Shown piece after piece: positions 43,867 to 52,619 of a stretch of DNA of 64,000 nt (the stretch's first letter is position 1; every line of letters starts with the position of its first letter). The stretch is taken from the NCBI GenBank assembly GCA_023390905.1, contig JAEWBY010000042.1, forward strand, positions 18,647-82,646, given 5' to 3'. This DNA is from Pseudomonadota bacterium (lineage in GTDB: Bacteria > Pseudomonadota > Gammaproteobacteria > Xanthomonadales > Xanthomonadaceae). The notes beneath the pieces were generated by a model that had not been told where the DNA came from, did not search any database, and saw only the letters and a program-made list of their open reading frames with translations. The position numbers and the translations under genes were made by a program.

Positions 43867-43908
43867 GATTGACTTTGCAGGCCACGCGATTGACTTTGAA
43901 GGCCACCG
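43867..43908. repeat. Two 21-bp tandem direct repeats (candidate AraC-type operator)
   Basis: Units 43867-43887 and 43888-43908 both read GATTGACTTTG, then C or A, then AGGCCAC; 18 of 21 positions agree. Direct repeats two helical turns apart are the typical binding layout of AraC-family activators. They lie 57-98 bp upstream of the FAD dehydrogenase start and overlap the first possible codons of the AraC gene. Confidence 0.7.
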
Positions 43909-43913
43909 TCTCG

Positions 43914-44894
43914 ATGGGCTGGGTCAATGCCGTCATGAACTCGGCACGCGCCCTGGGCGTGGACGATGCCCGGTTGCTTTCCACCGCCGGCATAGCGGCG
44001 GACAGCCTTCAATGGGAACGCTGGCCGATCGACTACATCACCCGGCTCTGGCATGCGGCCGAGCGATGCAGTGGTGACCCCGGATTCGGGCTGAAGACCG
44101 GCATGCGGGTGACCCCGGCCAACATCCATGTGCTCGGCTTTGCGCTGCAATCGGCCGCGACGCTGCGCGAAGCAATCGGCGTGCTGCAGAAGTACCAGCA
44201 GTTGATCTCCGACGGCGGCCGCTTCCAGATGCTGACCGGGCCTGCATCGACCTGGCTGGTCTATCACCCGCGACAGGGCCAGTTGGCTTTCAGCCCGCAT
44301 CAGATCGAGGCCGTGCTGGCCGCCGTGGTCACGCTGGCGGGCTGGATTCGCGGCTCGGCGCTGAAGCCGCAGCGCGCGCATTTCACCGAGGGCCGCATTG
44401 GTCCGCTGCGCGGATATGCGGACGCGTTCGATTGTCCGGTGGAATTCGATCAGATCTTCAGTGGCCTGCTGCTCGACAACGCGGCACTGGATCAGGCGTT
44501 GCCGCAAGCCGATCCGCAGTTCGCGCACGTGCATGCGCAGTACGCGGCCGCCCGCCTGGCCGCGCTCGACGCCAGCGAAGTCTCCGTCGCCACCCTCAGG
44601 CGCTGGTTGCTCGCGCACATGGGTCAGAGCGTGCCGCGACGCGCGCAGGCGGCGACGGCCTTGCGTATCAGCGAGCGCACGCTGTGCCGGCGACTGAGTG
44701 CGGAAGGAACGACCTTCGATGGCCTGCTTGACGACGTGCGTCGCGAACTGGCGATGCAGGCCGTGGCCGATCCCGGACGTTCCCTGGCCGATGTCGCCCA
44801 TTCGCTCGGGTTCGCCGATACCACTGCCTTCAATCGTGCGTTCCGGCGTTGGACGAAGCTGCCCCCCGCGCGCTGGCGGCGGCAGGGCCCTTGA
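43914..44894 (+). CDS. AraC-family transcriptional regulator (arabinose-binding-type N-terminal domain)
   Basis: About 326 residues. The N-terminal ligand-binding domain has the layout MGWVNAVMNSARALGVDDARLLSTAGI; the C-terminal HTH includes VPRRAQAATALRISERTLCRRLSAEGTTFDGLLDDVRRELA and SLADVAHSLGFADTTAFNRAFRRWTKLPPARWR. The start is uncertain. ATG at 43857 would add 19 residues, including a repeated LTLxAT encoded by the 21-bp tandem repeat; I prefer ATG 43914, which leaves the repeat in the intergenic region as an operator. It probably activates the divergent FAD dehydrogenase / ThDP enzyme pair. Confidence 0.87.
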   Translation: MGWVNAVMNSARALGVDDARLLSTAGIAADSLQWERWPIDYITRLWHAAERCSGDPGFGLKTGMRVTPANIHVLGFALQSAATLREAIGVLQKYQQLISDGGRFQMLTGPASTWLVYHPRQGQLAFSPHQIEAVLAAVVTLAGWIRGSALKPQRAHFTEGRIGPLRGYADAFDCPVEFDQIFSGLLLDNAALDQALPQADPQFAHVHAQYAAARLAALDASEVSVATLRRWLLAHMGQSVPRRAQAATALRISERTLCRRLSAEGTTFDGLLDDVRRELAMQAVADPGRSLADVAHSLGFADTTAFNRAFRRWTKLPPARWRRQGP

Positions 44895-45074
44895 CCGGTT
44901 CCGCAACGCCATCGCGCGCTTCGATGTCGTGTGGCCAATGCAGACCAGGTGGATGCAGTCCGCATCAGCCTTCATGAAAAAGGGAGCAGCCGGACACAGT
45001 TCCGAGCAACGTTAGATGTTGCACGCCACGGTGGCCGCACAGAATCAGCGCGGTCTCTCGCCCCCCACCGTTGC

Positions 45075-45530
45075 ATGACACGCCGCCGTTCTCTTGCCGC
45101 CGTTCTGATGGTCGCTGCCTTGTGGCTGACATCCTCCTGCATTCCCACCACCGGTTCCGCCAGCGCGGATGACGCGCATCGACCGGCCCGCCCCCGCACT
45201 TCGGACGCCATCCCGGCCAATCCCCTGATTGAGGATCCACACGTGGGCGATTTGTATGCGGCGGAGCTGACGTATTTTTCCGATGGAAACTTCGGCGGCA
45301 AACCGAATGAGCCGATGTTCGGCCTGATGAAGGTGATCCGGGTGGACCCCTGCACCGTCACGTTCATCACCGAAAGCGATGCCTAGCCCGATCGCGTCGA
45401 TGCGATCGACGATCTCCGCCGCCATGCGGATGAAGCGCTGTGGGAGCCGGACGAGCGGGTGCGCGTGCCGCGTTCGCAATTGCAGGCGTTGCTTGGGTCG
45501 CGGCGAATTCTCGAGGTCAGGCGCCCGTAG
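45075..45530 (+). pseudogene. Lipoprotein paralogue broken by an in-frame amber codon
   Basis: The frame reads a lipoprotein-like signal (MTRRRSLAAVLMVAALWLTSSC) and the core VGDLYAAELTYFS...FGLMKVIRV, then stops at TAG 45384-45386. The same frame continues for 47 more codons (DDLRRHADEALWEPDERV...ILEVRRP) to a second stop at 45528-45530 and stays alignable to the intact paralogue at 45632. The TAG aligns with its Trp (ENASWP against ESDA*P), so a TGG-to-TAG change is the simplest account. The product, if made, would be about 103 residues instead of 151. A sequencing error would look the same. The 180 bp upstream hold no other gene. Confidence 0.8.
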
Positions 45531-45631
45531 CCGCCCAGGCGCCCGGAAGCGGGCAGAGAACTTCGTTGACAGTGTGAGATGCAGACGTTCGGCGGCTCGG
45601 CCAGAATGCGGCCCTCATCCAGGAGTCCGTC

Positions 45632-46075
45632 ATGTCCAAATCACGTCTAATCCCAGCTTTTGCGTGCGTCCTTCTCTGCCTTCCGCTGATTGCCTGCAAG
45701 CCGGGCGCGAACGCCGGTGCCCACACGGAGCCAACGGCGGCCGCGGTCAAGATCGATCCCCTGTTTGCTGATCCGAAAGTCGGTGATCTCTATGCCGCGG
45801 AGCTGACGCATTTCTCGGGCGCGGACTTCGAGCAAACCGACAAGGACGAGCAGACTTTCGGTTTGATGAAGGCCATCAAGGTTGAGCCGGACACAATCAC
45901 GGCCATTACCGAAAATGCGAGCTGGCCCAAGAAGCAGGGCGCCATCAACGACCTGCGCGGCGACCTTGCCGGCATCGAATGGGATGACAGCGAGAAAATC
46001 GTGATCAAGCGAGCGGAAATCCCGCAACTGGTCGCCGACGGCAAGCTGATCGAAGCCCGCCGTCTCACTCCCTGA
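45632..46075 (+). CDS. Small lipoprotein of unknown function (intact paralogue)
   Basis: A 147-residue protein with a lipoprotein signal (MSKSRLIPAFACVLLCLPLIAC; lipobox LIAC) and AGGAG seven bases before the ATG. After an Ala/Thr-rich linker comes VGDLYAAELTHFSGADF, then FGLMKAIKVEPDTITAITENASWP and a charged C-terminal region. I do not recognise the family. It is the intact member of a tandem pair with the amber-interrupted gene upstream. A hairpin terminator follows. Confidence 0.8.
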   Translation: MSKSRLIPAFACVLLCLPLIACKPGANAGAHTEPTAAAVKIDPLFADPKVGDLYAAELTHFSGADFEQTDKDEQTFGLMKAIKVEPDTITAITENASWPKKQGAINDLRGDLAGIEWDDSEKIVIKRAEIPQLVADGKLIEARRLTP

Positions 46076-46086
46076 TGATCGGGTCG

Positions 46087-46113
46087 CTGCCGCCCTTCGC
46101 ACGGGGGCGGCAG
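46087..46113. terminator. Hairpin between convergent lipoprotein and gshA genes
   Basis: CTGCCGCCC (46087-46095) and GGGCGGCAG (46105-46113) form a perfect 9-bp stem with a 9-nt loop in a 54-bp convergent gap. No strong T tract; position suggests a bidirectional terminator. Confidence 0.55.
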
Positions 46114-46129
46114 GCTTCGCGTACCGGAA

Positions 46130-47494
46130 TCAGTAGGCGAACTCGCGGAACACGCGATCCACGTTGCCGTTCCATTCGCCATGGAACAGCTTGAGTTTGC
46201 GCTCGGCGGGCGTTTCATCGGATTCGACGATCTCGATCAGTGCATCGAGGAAGCCTGACTCGTCCGCCCCACGCGAATTGACCCGTGCACGGTGCTGGAG
46301 ACCGCCCACCGCGATCTTCAGCGCTTCGGCCGCCAGATCGCGCACGGTGCCATTGCGGAACCGCAGCTTGAGGGCCTCGCGCGGCACGCCATCACGCAGC
46401 GCGTGGCGCTCCTCGCGGCTGAAATCCTTGACGAGATCCCAGGCCGCATCGAGCGCGGCATCGTCATACAGCAGGCCGACCCAGAACGCAGGCAATGCGC
46501 ACAGGCGATTCCATGGACCGCCGTCGGCCCCGCGCATCTCCAGATATTTCTTCAGGCGGACTTCCGGGAACGCGGTGGTCGTGTGATCCGACCAGTCGCG
46601 CAGCGTCGGGAGCGCGCCCGGCAATACCGGCAGCTCGCCACGCAGGAAATCGCGGAAGCTCTGTCCGCTGGCATCGTGATAGATGCCGTCGCGGTAGCTG
46701 AAGTACATCGGCACGTCGAGCAGGTAATCCACGTACCGCTCATAGCCGAAGCCATCCTCGAACACGAAGTCGAGCATGCCGGTGCGATCGGGATCGGTGT
46801 CGGTCCAGATGTGCGATCGGTAGCTCTGGTAGCCGTTCGGCTTGCCCTCGGTGAACGGCGAATCGGCGAACAGCGCGGTGGCGACGGGCTGCAGCGCCAG
46901 CGAGGCGCGGAACTTCTTCACCATGTCCGCTTCGCTGGCGTAGTCCAGGTTGACCTGCACAGTGCAGGTGCGCGTCATCATGTCCAGGCCGAGCGAACCG
47001 ACCTTGGGCATGTAGGACTTCATGATGCGGTAGCGGCCCTTGGGCATCCACGGCATGTCATCGCGCCGCCACTTGGGCTGGAAGCCCATGCCGAGGAAAC
47101 CCAGTTGCAGTTCGTCGGCGACTTCCTTGACTTCCTTCAGATGGGTGCCGACTTCCACGCAGGTTTCATGGATCGTTTCCAGCGCGGCGCCGGACAGTTC
47201 AAGCTGGCCGGCCGGTTCGAGCGTGACCGATGCGCCATCGCGCGTCAGGGCGATCACGCGCCCTTTTTCCTCGACCGCCGTCCAGCCGAAACGCACCAGG
47301 CCTTTCAGCAGTGCTTCGATGCCGCGCTCGCCGTCGAATTCCGGCGGCCGCAGATCATCGAGACGGAAGCCGAATTTTTCGTGCTCGGTGCCGATGCGCC
47401 ACTGCGCCCGCGGCTTCTCGCCTTCGGCGACGTACGTGATCAGTTGGTTGCGATCCGTGATCGGCGTGTCGGCGACATGGCTGGGACTGGACAA
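46130..47494 (-). CDS. gshA: Glutamate-cysteine ligase, class II (plant/proteobacterial type)
   Basis: A 454-residue enzyme for the first step of glutathione synthesis. Family blocks: WRIGTEHEKFGF, TLEPAGQLELSGA, GFQPKWRRDDMPWMPKGRYRIM, RTCTVQVNLDY and KYLEMRGADGGPW. The start is best placed at TTG 47494, giving MSSPSHVADTPITDR as in relatives and preceded by AAAGAG; a longer in-frame GTG start at 47545 would add 17 unlike residues. Glutathione links it to the formaldehyde module and the glutaredoxin fusion in this window. The 172 bp to the next gene hold nothing I can support. Confidence 0.93.
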   Translation of the reverse strand: MSSPSHVADTPITDRNQLITYVAEGEKPRAQWRIGTEHEKFGFRLDDLRPPEFDGERGIEALLKGLVRFGWTAVEEKGRVIALTRDGASVTLEPAGQLELSGAALETIHETCVEVGTHLKEVKEVADELQLGFLGMGFQPKWRRDDMPWMPKGRYRIMKSYMPKVGSLGLDMMTRTCTVQVNLDYASEADMVKKFRASLALQPVATALFADSPFTEGKPNGYQSYRSHIWTDTDPDRTGMLDFVFEDGFGYERYVDYLLDVPMYFSYRDGIYHDASGQSFRDFLRGELPVLPGALPTLRDWSDHTTTAFPEVRLKKYLEMRGADGGPWNRLCALPAFWVGLLYDDAALDAAWDLVKDFSREERHALRDGVPREALKLRFRNGTVRDLAAEALKIAVGGLQHRARVNSRGADESGFLDALIEIVESDETPAERKLKLFHGEWNGNVDRVFREFAY

Positions 47495-47666
47495 GGCGAG
47501 ACTCTTTCGCGGCAGCTGGGCGGCATCCGGCCGCAAGGAGCGCACTATAGCGTGCGGCCTGCGGGCGCATCGTCATCATCCCCACACTGCAGTGTTTCGC
47601 CGATACGCTGGCCGGATGGGCCGCGCGACCGCGTGACGAACACCGCGATGCCTTTCTGGCGACGGC

Positions 47667-48290
<624 letters not shown>

Positions 48291-48371
48291 GCCATTAGCA
48301 TCGCACGGACCGCGCACGGCCGGCCGTGCGGCCCGTCCGGGGCGGCCCAGGCGCGGCACGCGGCGCGCGAA

Positions 48372-48401
48372 TTGACCCGGACGGCCCGGCAAAGGGATAA
48401 T
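48372..48401 (+). promoter_or_regulatory. Sigma70-like promoter of the cytochrome c4 gene
   Basis: TTGACC (48372-48377) and GATAAT (48396-48401) are separated by 18 bp and lie 59 bp before the ATG. Both hexamers are close to consensus, the clearest such pair in the window. Confidence 0.6.
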
Positions 48402-48459
48402 TCCGGAGTTTCGCGGCAGCCATGTGGCGCCGTTTTCAATGGGTTTTCGGAGCTTTAGC

Positions 48460-49257
48460 ATGCGCCACGCTCGCGTTTTGGGACTTGCCGGACTAGCCAT
48501 CGTGGCCGTCGTCGGTGCGGCCGCCTATGCACAGACCACGGTCGTGCCGGTACCGGACAACGCGCCGGTGCAGACCGCCTCGCTGGATATCGATCTGACC
48601 AAGACCACCTGGGGCGATGCCAAGGCCGGCCAGACCAAGGCCGCGGCCTGCGCCGCCTGCCATGGCGCCGACGGCAATCCGTCGCTGCCGACCTATCCGC
48701 GTCTGGCCGGCCAGAGCGAGCGCTACGTCGCCCGCCAGCTCGCGCTGTTCGCCAACGGTCAGCGCACCAGTGGCATGGCGCCGGTGATGGTGCCGTTCGC
48801 CCAGGCGCTCAGCGCCCAGGACATGCGCGATGTCGGCGCGTACTTCGCCACCCAGAAGTCCGGCGCGGGCCTGGCTGACGACGGCGTCATCGCCGACGGC
48901 AACTACAAGGGCATGAAGTTTTACGAAGTCGGCCAGCAGCTTTACCGCAGCGGCGACAGCGCGCGCGGCATCCCCGCCTGCATGGCCTGCCACGGTCCGA
49001 CCGGCGCGGGCAATCCCGGCCCGGCGTACCCGCACGTGGGCGGCCAGCAGGCCGACTACGTGGTCCGTCGCCTGCAGGAATACCAGTCCGGCGTGACCAG
49101 CGAAAAGGATCCGGCGCTGTTCAACATCATGGCGCAGGTCGCGCACCCGTTGACCGAGCAGGAAATCCAGGCGCTCGGCAGCTATCTGCAGGGCCTGCAC
49201 AGCCGCGCCGACGATCAGGCCGCGGCCAAGGCGCCCACGCCGCCGACCAAGTCGTGA
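48460..49257 (+). CDS. Diheme cytochrome c4
   Basis: A 265-residue periplasmic protein: signal peptide (RHARVLGLAGLAIVAVVGAAAYAQ), then two c-type heme domains with CAACH and CMACH motifs, each followed by a distal Met-containing segment (MAPVMVPF; NIMAQVAHPL). Cytochrome c4 passes electrons from the bc1 complex to terminal oxidases. The ATG at 48460 follows CGGAG; an in-frame ATG at 48424 lies upstream. A short Ala/Thr/Pro tail ends the protein. A good terminator follows, and the two dsbA genes come next, whose products make disulfides in the same compartment. Confidence 0.93.
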   Translation: MRHARVLGLAGLAIVAVVGAAAYAQTTVVPVPDNAPVQTASLDIDLTKTTWGDAKAGQTKAAACAACHGADGNPSLPTYPRLAGQSERYVARQLALFANGQRTSGMAPVMVPFAQALSAQDMRDVGAYFATQKSGAGLADDGVIADGNYKGMKFYEVGQQLYRSGDSARGIPACMACHGPTGAGNPGPAYPHVGGQQADYVVRRLQEYQSGVTSEKDPALFNIMAQVAHPLTEQEIQALGSYLQGLHSRADDQAAAKAPTPPTKS

Positions 49258-49303
49258 ACCTTTCCGCTTCGTTGCGGTCCTGATTCACAGCTCCTGTTCA
49301 CTG

Positions 49304-49331
49304 CGCCGGCCCCACGATGGCCGGCGTTTTT
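49304..49331 (+). terminator. Rho-independent terminator after cytochrome c4
   Basis: CGCCGGC (49304-49310), 9-nt loop, GCCGGCG (49320-49326), then TTTTT. A clear intrinsic terminator that separates the cytochrome gene from dsbA. Confidence 0.9.
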
Positions 49332-49351
49332 CTTTGCCGCGGAGAAAACGC

Positions 49352-50005
49352 ATGAGAAAACACTCGCTGCGCCTGCTGTCCCTGCTGGTTTTTCTGTTCG
49401 CGCTGGTTCCGGTGATGGCCGTGGCCGCCACTGCCGCGCCGGTCGAAGGCGTCGACTATGTCGTCATTCCCGACGGCAAGCCGTTCGCTCCGGTGAAGGG
49501 CAAGGTGGAAGTGGCCGAAGTCTTTTCCTATGCCTGCGTCCACTGCGCGCATTTCGAACCCAAGCTGCAGGCATGGAAGCGTCGCCAGCCCGCCTACGTG
49601 CAACTGACGCCGGTGCCGGCGGCGCTGTCCAGCTCCTGGATTCCGTACGCGCGTGCCTATTTCGCGGCCGAGGCCAGCGGCCTGGTCGGCAGGACCCATG
49701 CCGCGGTGTTCGCCGCCCTGCATGAAACCGGCGGCCTGCCGATGAGCAATCCGTCGGTGGACGAACTGGCCGGCTTCTATGCCGGCTTCGGTGCGGATCG
49801 TGCGAAATTCGCGGCGCTGCTGCGCGGCCCGCAGGTGGACGCCAAGCTCGAGCAGGCGCGCCGGTTCGCCATCGCCAGCGGTGTCGAGGGCACGCCTTCA
49901 ATCGTGGTGAACGGCAAGTACCGCGTCACCGGTGGCAGCACCTATGACGATGTCCTGCGCATCACCGACTGGCTGGTGGCGCGCGAGCGCAACGCACGCA
50001 AGTAA
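49352..50005 (+). CDS. dsbA: Periplasmic thiol:disulfide interchange protein DsbA, copy 1
   Basis: A 217-residue DsbA-fold protein with a cleavable signal (about 1-28) and active site C62-V-H-C65 (YACVHCAHFEP); the cis-proline loop is EGTPSIVV. VH between the cysteines is close to the oxidising CPHC of E. coli DsbA, so it probably introduces disulfides in exported proteins. GGAG precedes the ATG at 49352. It is followed by a second, lipid-anchored DsbA with CPAC. Confidence 0.9.
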   Translation: MRKHSLRLLSLLVFLFALVPVMAVAATAAPVEGVDYVVIPDGKPFAPVKGKVEVAEVFSYACVHCAHFEPKLQAWKRRQPAYVQLTPVPAALSSSWIPYARAYFAAEASGLVGRTHAAVFAALHETGGLPMSNPSVDELAGFYAGFGADRAKFAALLRGPQVDAKLEQARRFAIASGVEGTPSIVVNGKYRVTGGSTYDDVLRITDWLVARERNARK

Positions 50006-50093
50006 GCGCACCGATGACAGCGGCAGGGCGGCAGGCAAGAATGTCGGCCTGCGGCCTGCCCCGCCCCCCCTCTTTCACGCTGGAGTCTGCGTC

Positions 50094-50921
50094 ATGAAAC
50101 TTCGACCGTTCCTGTTGTCATTCGCCCTGCTGCCGCTGCTCGCCGCCTGTGGCGCACAGAACAACACTCCGGATGCCGCCACGGCCCCGGCCACGCCGGC
50201 CACCGATGCGCCGGCAGCCGAATCCGCGCCTGCCGCCACCGAAACAGCCAGGGCGCCGGCTGGCGAGGCTCCCGCTCCCGCCGCCGATGCCAGCGCTGAT
50301 GCGGCCGCCGCGACGGCGCCGGCGCCCGCGCCGACCGCGCCTTCCGGCCCCGCGCCCGTGGCCGGCGTGGATTACGAGATCATCCCCAATGGCCAGCCGT
50401 TCGCGCCGTTGAATGGCAAGGTCGAGGTGGTCGAAGTGTTCGGCTACGTCTGCCCGGCGTGCGCCAGCTTCCAGGCCCAGATCATGCCGTGGAAGAAATC
50501 GCTGCCGGCCGATGTGCGCCTGACCTACGTGCCGGTCGCGTTCGGTCCGGAATGGAAGCCGTACGCCGATGCCTTCTACGCGGCCGAGAGCAAGGGCCTG
50601 ATCGAGCGCACGCATGACACGGTCTTCACCAAGATCCATGCCGAGCGCAGCCTGCCGGGCGAAGGCCAGAAGCCGGATCCGGCCAAGGTCGCCGCGTTCT
50701 ATGCCGGTTATGGCGTGGATGCGAAGGAGTTCCTGAGTTTGATGAACAGCTTCGGCACCGCCGCCAAGGTCAACCGCGCCAAGCAGTTCGCGATGCAGTC
50801 CGGCGTGCAGGGAACACCGACGCTGGTGGTCAATGGCAAATACCGCGTGAAGGGCCGCAGCTTCGAAGACATGCTGCGCATCACCGACGCCTTGATCGCG
50901 CAGGAACGCACCGCCAAGTAA
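50094..50921 (+). CDS. Lipid-anchored DsbA-family protein with Ala/Pro-rich linker, copy 2
   Basis: A 275-residue lipoprotein: lipobox LAAC (C19), an extreme Ala/Pro-rich linker (about residues 20-90), then a DsbA domain with active site C120-P-A-C123 and cis-Pro loop QGTPTLVVNGKYRV. The domain is paralogous to the preceding gene (shared VDYxxIPxGxPFAP and VEVxEVF). The long linker would let a membrane-tethered oxidoreductase reach across the periplasm. CPAC rather than CVHC suggests a different redox potential or client set. Confidence 0.9.
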   Translation: MKLRPFLLSFALLPLLAACGAQNNTPDAATAPATPATDAPAAESAPAATETARAPAGEAPAPAADASADAAAATAPAPAPTAPSGPAPVAGVDYEIIPNGQPFAPLNGKVEVVEVFGYVCPACASFQAQIMPWKKSLPADVRLTYVPVAFGPEWKPYADAFYAAESKGLIERTHDTVFTKIHAERSLPGEGQKPDPAKVAAFYAGYGVDAKEFLSLMNSFGTAAKVNRAKQFAMQSGVQGTPTLVVNGKYRVKGRSFEDMLRITDALIAQERTAK

Positions 50922-50957
50922 GGTCGCAGCAATCCGGACTTCCCTTCCCCCAATCCA

Positions 50958-51728
50958 ATGACGACAACGCCCGGCACGCGCCGGCTGAGAGTGCTCAGCG
51001 CCAACATCCAGGCCGGTTCCAGTACGCGCCGCTACAGCGACTACGTGACGCGCAGTTGGTCCCACGCCTTGCCCGCCGGCAACAAGCGCGGCAGCCTGGA
51101 CGTGATCGCGCAACTGGCAGGCGAGCACGACATCGTCGGATTGCAGGAAGCGGATCCGGGGAGCCTGCGATCCGGCTTCACCAACCAGACGCACTACCTG
51201 GCCGAACGCGCCGGGTTCGATTACTGGACCCACCAGCCCAACCGCAACGTCGGGCGGGTGGCGTCCAGCGCCAATGGCCTGCTGAGCCGGCTGGAGCCGG
51301 TGGAAGTGGCCGATCACGCGTTGCCCGGCCGCATCAGCGGTCGCGGCGTGCTGATGGCGCGCTTCGGCAGCGGCGACGAAGGCCTGACCGTGGCGGTCGC
51401 GCATCTCTCGCTCGGCGCCAATTCGCGGCGCGCGCAGTTGTCCTTCATCGCGGAACTGCTGTCCGATCATCCGAACGCGATCCTGATGGGCGACTTCAAC
51501 TGCATGTGCGATACGCCGGAAATGGACGTGCTGTACCGGCAGACACGGCTGCGGCCGCCCGAACACCGGATTCCGACGTTCCCGAGCTGGCGTCCGCAGC
51601 GCGCGATCGATCACATCCTGATCAGCCAGGATCTCGTGGCCGAGGATGCGCGCGCGATTCCGGCGGCGAATTCGGATCACCTGGCGTTGGCCATGAGCAT
51701 CGACGTGCCGGACAGCGCGCTGCGCTGA
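50958..51728 (+). CDS. Endonuclease/exonuclease/phosphatase (EEP) family protein
   Basis: A 256-residue EEP-fold protein. Metal and catalytic motifs: GLQEADPGS (Glu), GDFNCMCDTPEM (Asp-x-Asn) and NSDHLALAM (Asp-His). No signal peptide is obvious. Targets of EEP proteins range from nucleic acids to phosphoinositides and cannot be inferred; the position after two dsbA genes is usual in this order and gives no direct clue. Confidence 0.88.
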   Translation: MTTTPGTRRLRVLSANIQAGSSTRRYSDYVTRSWSHALPAGNKRGSLDVIAQLAGEHDIVGLQEADPGSLRSGFTNQTHYLAERAGFDYWTHQPNRNVGRVASSANGLLSRLEPVEVADHALPGRISGRGVLMARFGSGDEGLTVAVAHLSLGANSRRAQLSFIAELLSDHPNAILMGDFNCMCDTPEMDVLYRQTRLRPPEHRIPTFPSWRPQRAIDHILISQDLVAEDARAIPAANSDHLALAMSIDVPDSALR

Positions 51729-51758
51729 GCAACGACAGTGCGTCGATGCACCGCACCG

Positions 51759-52592
51759 CTAGCCGGCGATGACGATGCTCAGTCCCATCACCACCATGAA
51801 GATCGCGAACACACGCTTGAGCGCGGCACCGCTGATGCGATGCGCCAGCCGCGTGCCGTAGGGCGCGGCCAGCACCGACGCGATCGCCACGCCGATCGCC
51901 GCCGGCAGATAGACATAACCGATCGCGTGTTCGGGCAGCGCGCCCGGCGGTGCATGCAGTGCATAACCCAGTGCGCTGCCGATCGCGATCGCCACGCCGC
52001 ACGCGCTTGACGTGCCGACCGCGCGCACCGGCGCAACGCCGCGCCATACCAGCAGCGGCACGGTCATGCTTCCGCCACCGATGCCGACCACCGCCGACAC
52101 CGCACCGATCCCGGTACCGGCCGCGGTCATCGGCCATCCGCGCGGCGCAGCGATCATCATGCCGTCCCCATTGCCGCGATTGCTGCCGAATGCCATCTGC
52201 GCGCCGGCGATGAAGCAATAGATCGCCACGATCCAGCGCAGCACGCCATCGTCCAGATACACCGCCAGATCGCTGCCGAGCCAGCCGCCGAGCAACAGTC
52301 CGGGCAGCATCCACGCCACCGTCGGCCACATCACGCTGCCGCGTCGCGCATGCGACAGCGCCGACGAGGTCGCGGTGAGAATGATGCTCGCCAGCGAACT
52401 GGCCAGCGCCGCATGCATCGCGGCGTCCTGCGGTATGCCGAACCACGGCAACACCCACACCAGCGCGGCCACCAGCACCAGTCCACCGCCGATGCCGAGC
52501 AGTCCGGCCAGTACGCCCGCCACCACGCCCAGCAGCGGAAATATCCAGAAATGATCCAATCGTGTGCTCCGTTGCAGTCTCGACGGGGCCAT
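51759..52592 (-). CDS. TauE/SafE-family anion/sulfite exporter-like permease
   Basis: A 277-residue membrane protein with eight hydrophobic segments in two repeats, each with the family glycine motif (GLLGIGGGLVLV near residue 30 and AVVGIGGGSMTVPLL near 165). TauE/SafE proteins move sulfite, sulfoacetate or related anions. Nothing adjacent specifies the substrate. Its start is 27 bp from the divergent slt start, so the two share a very short promoter region. Confidence 0.9.
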   Translation of the reverse strand: MAPSRLQRSTRLDHFWIFPLLGVVAGVLAGLLGIGGGLVLVAALVWVLPWFGIPQDAAMHAALASSLASIILTATSSALSHARRGSVMWPTVAWMLPGLLLGGWLGSDLAVYLDDGVLRWIVAIYCFIAGAQMAFGSNRGNGDGMMIAAPRGWPMTAAGTGIGAVSAVVGIGGGSMTVPLLVWRGVAPVRAVGTSSACGVAIAIGSALGYALHAPPGALPEHAIGYVYLPAAIGVAIASVLAAPYGTRLAHRISGAALKRVFAIFMVVMGLSIVIAG

Positions 52593-52619
52593 TCAGCGGG
52601 CTCCGGTATATTCCGGCCC

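Noticed and set aside
47495..47545. Longer GTG start for gshA
   Set aside because: The extra 17 residues are unlike the family; the TTG at 47494 has a better ribosome site and gives the usual MSSP start.
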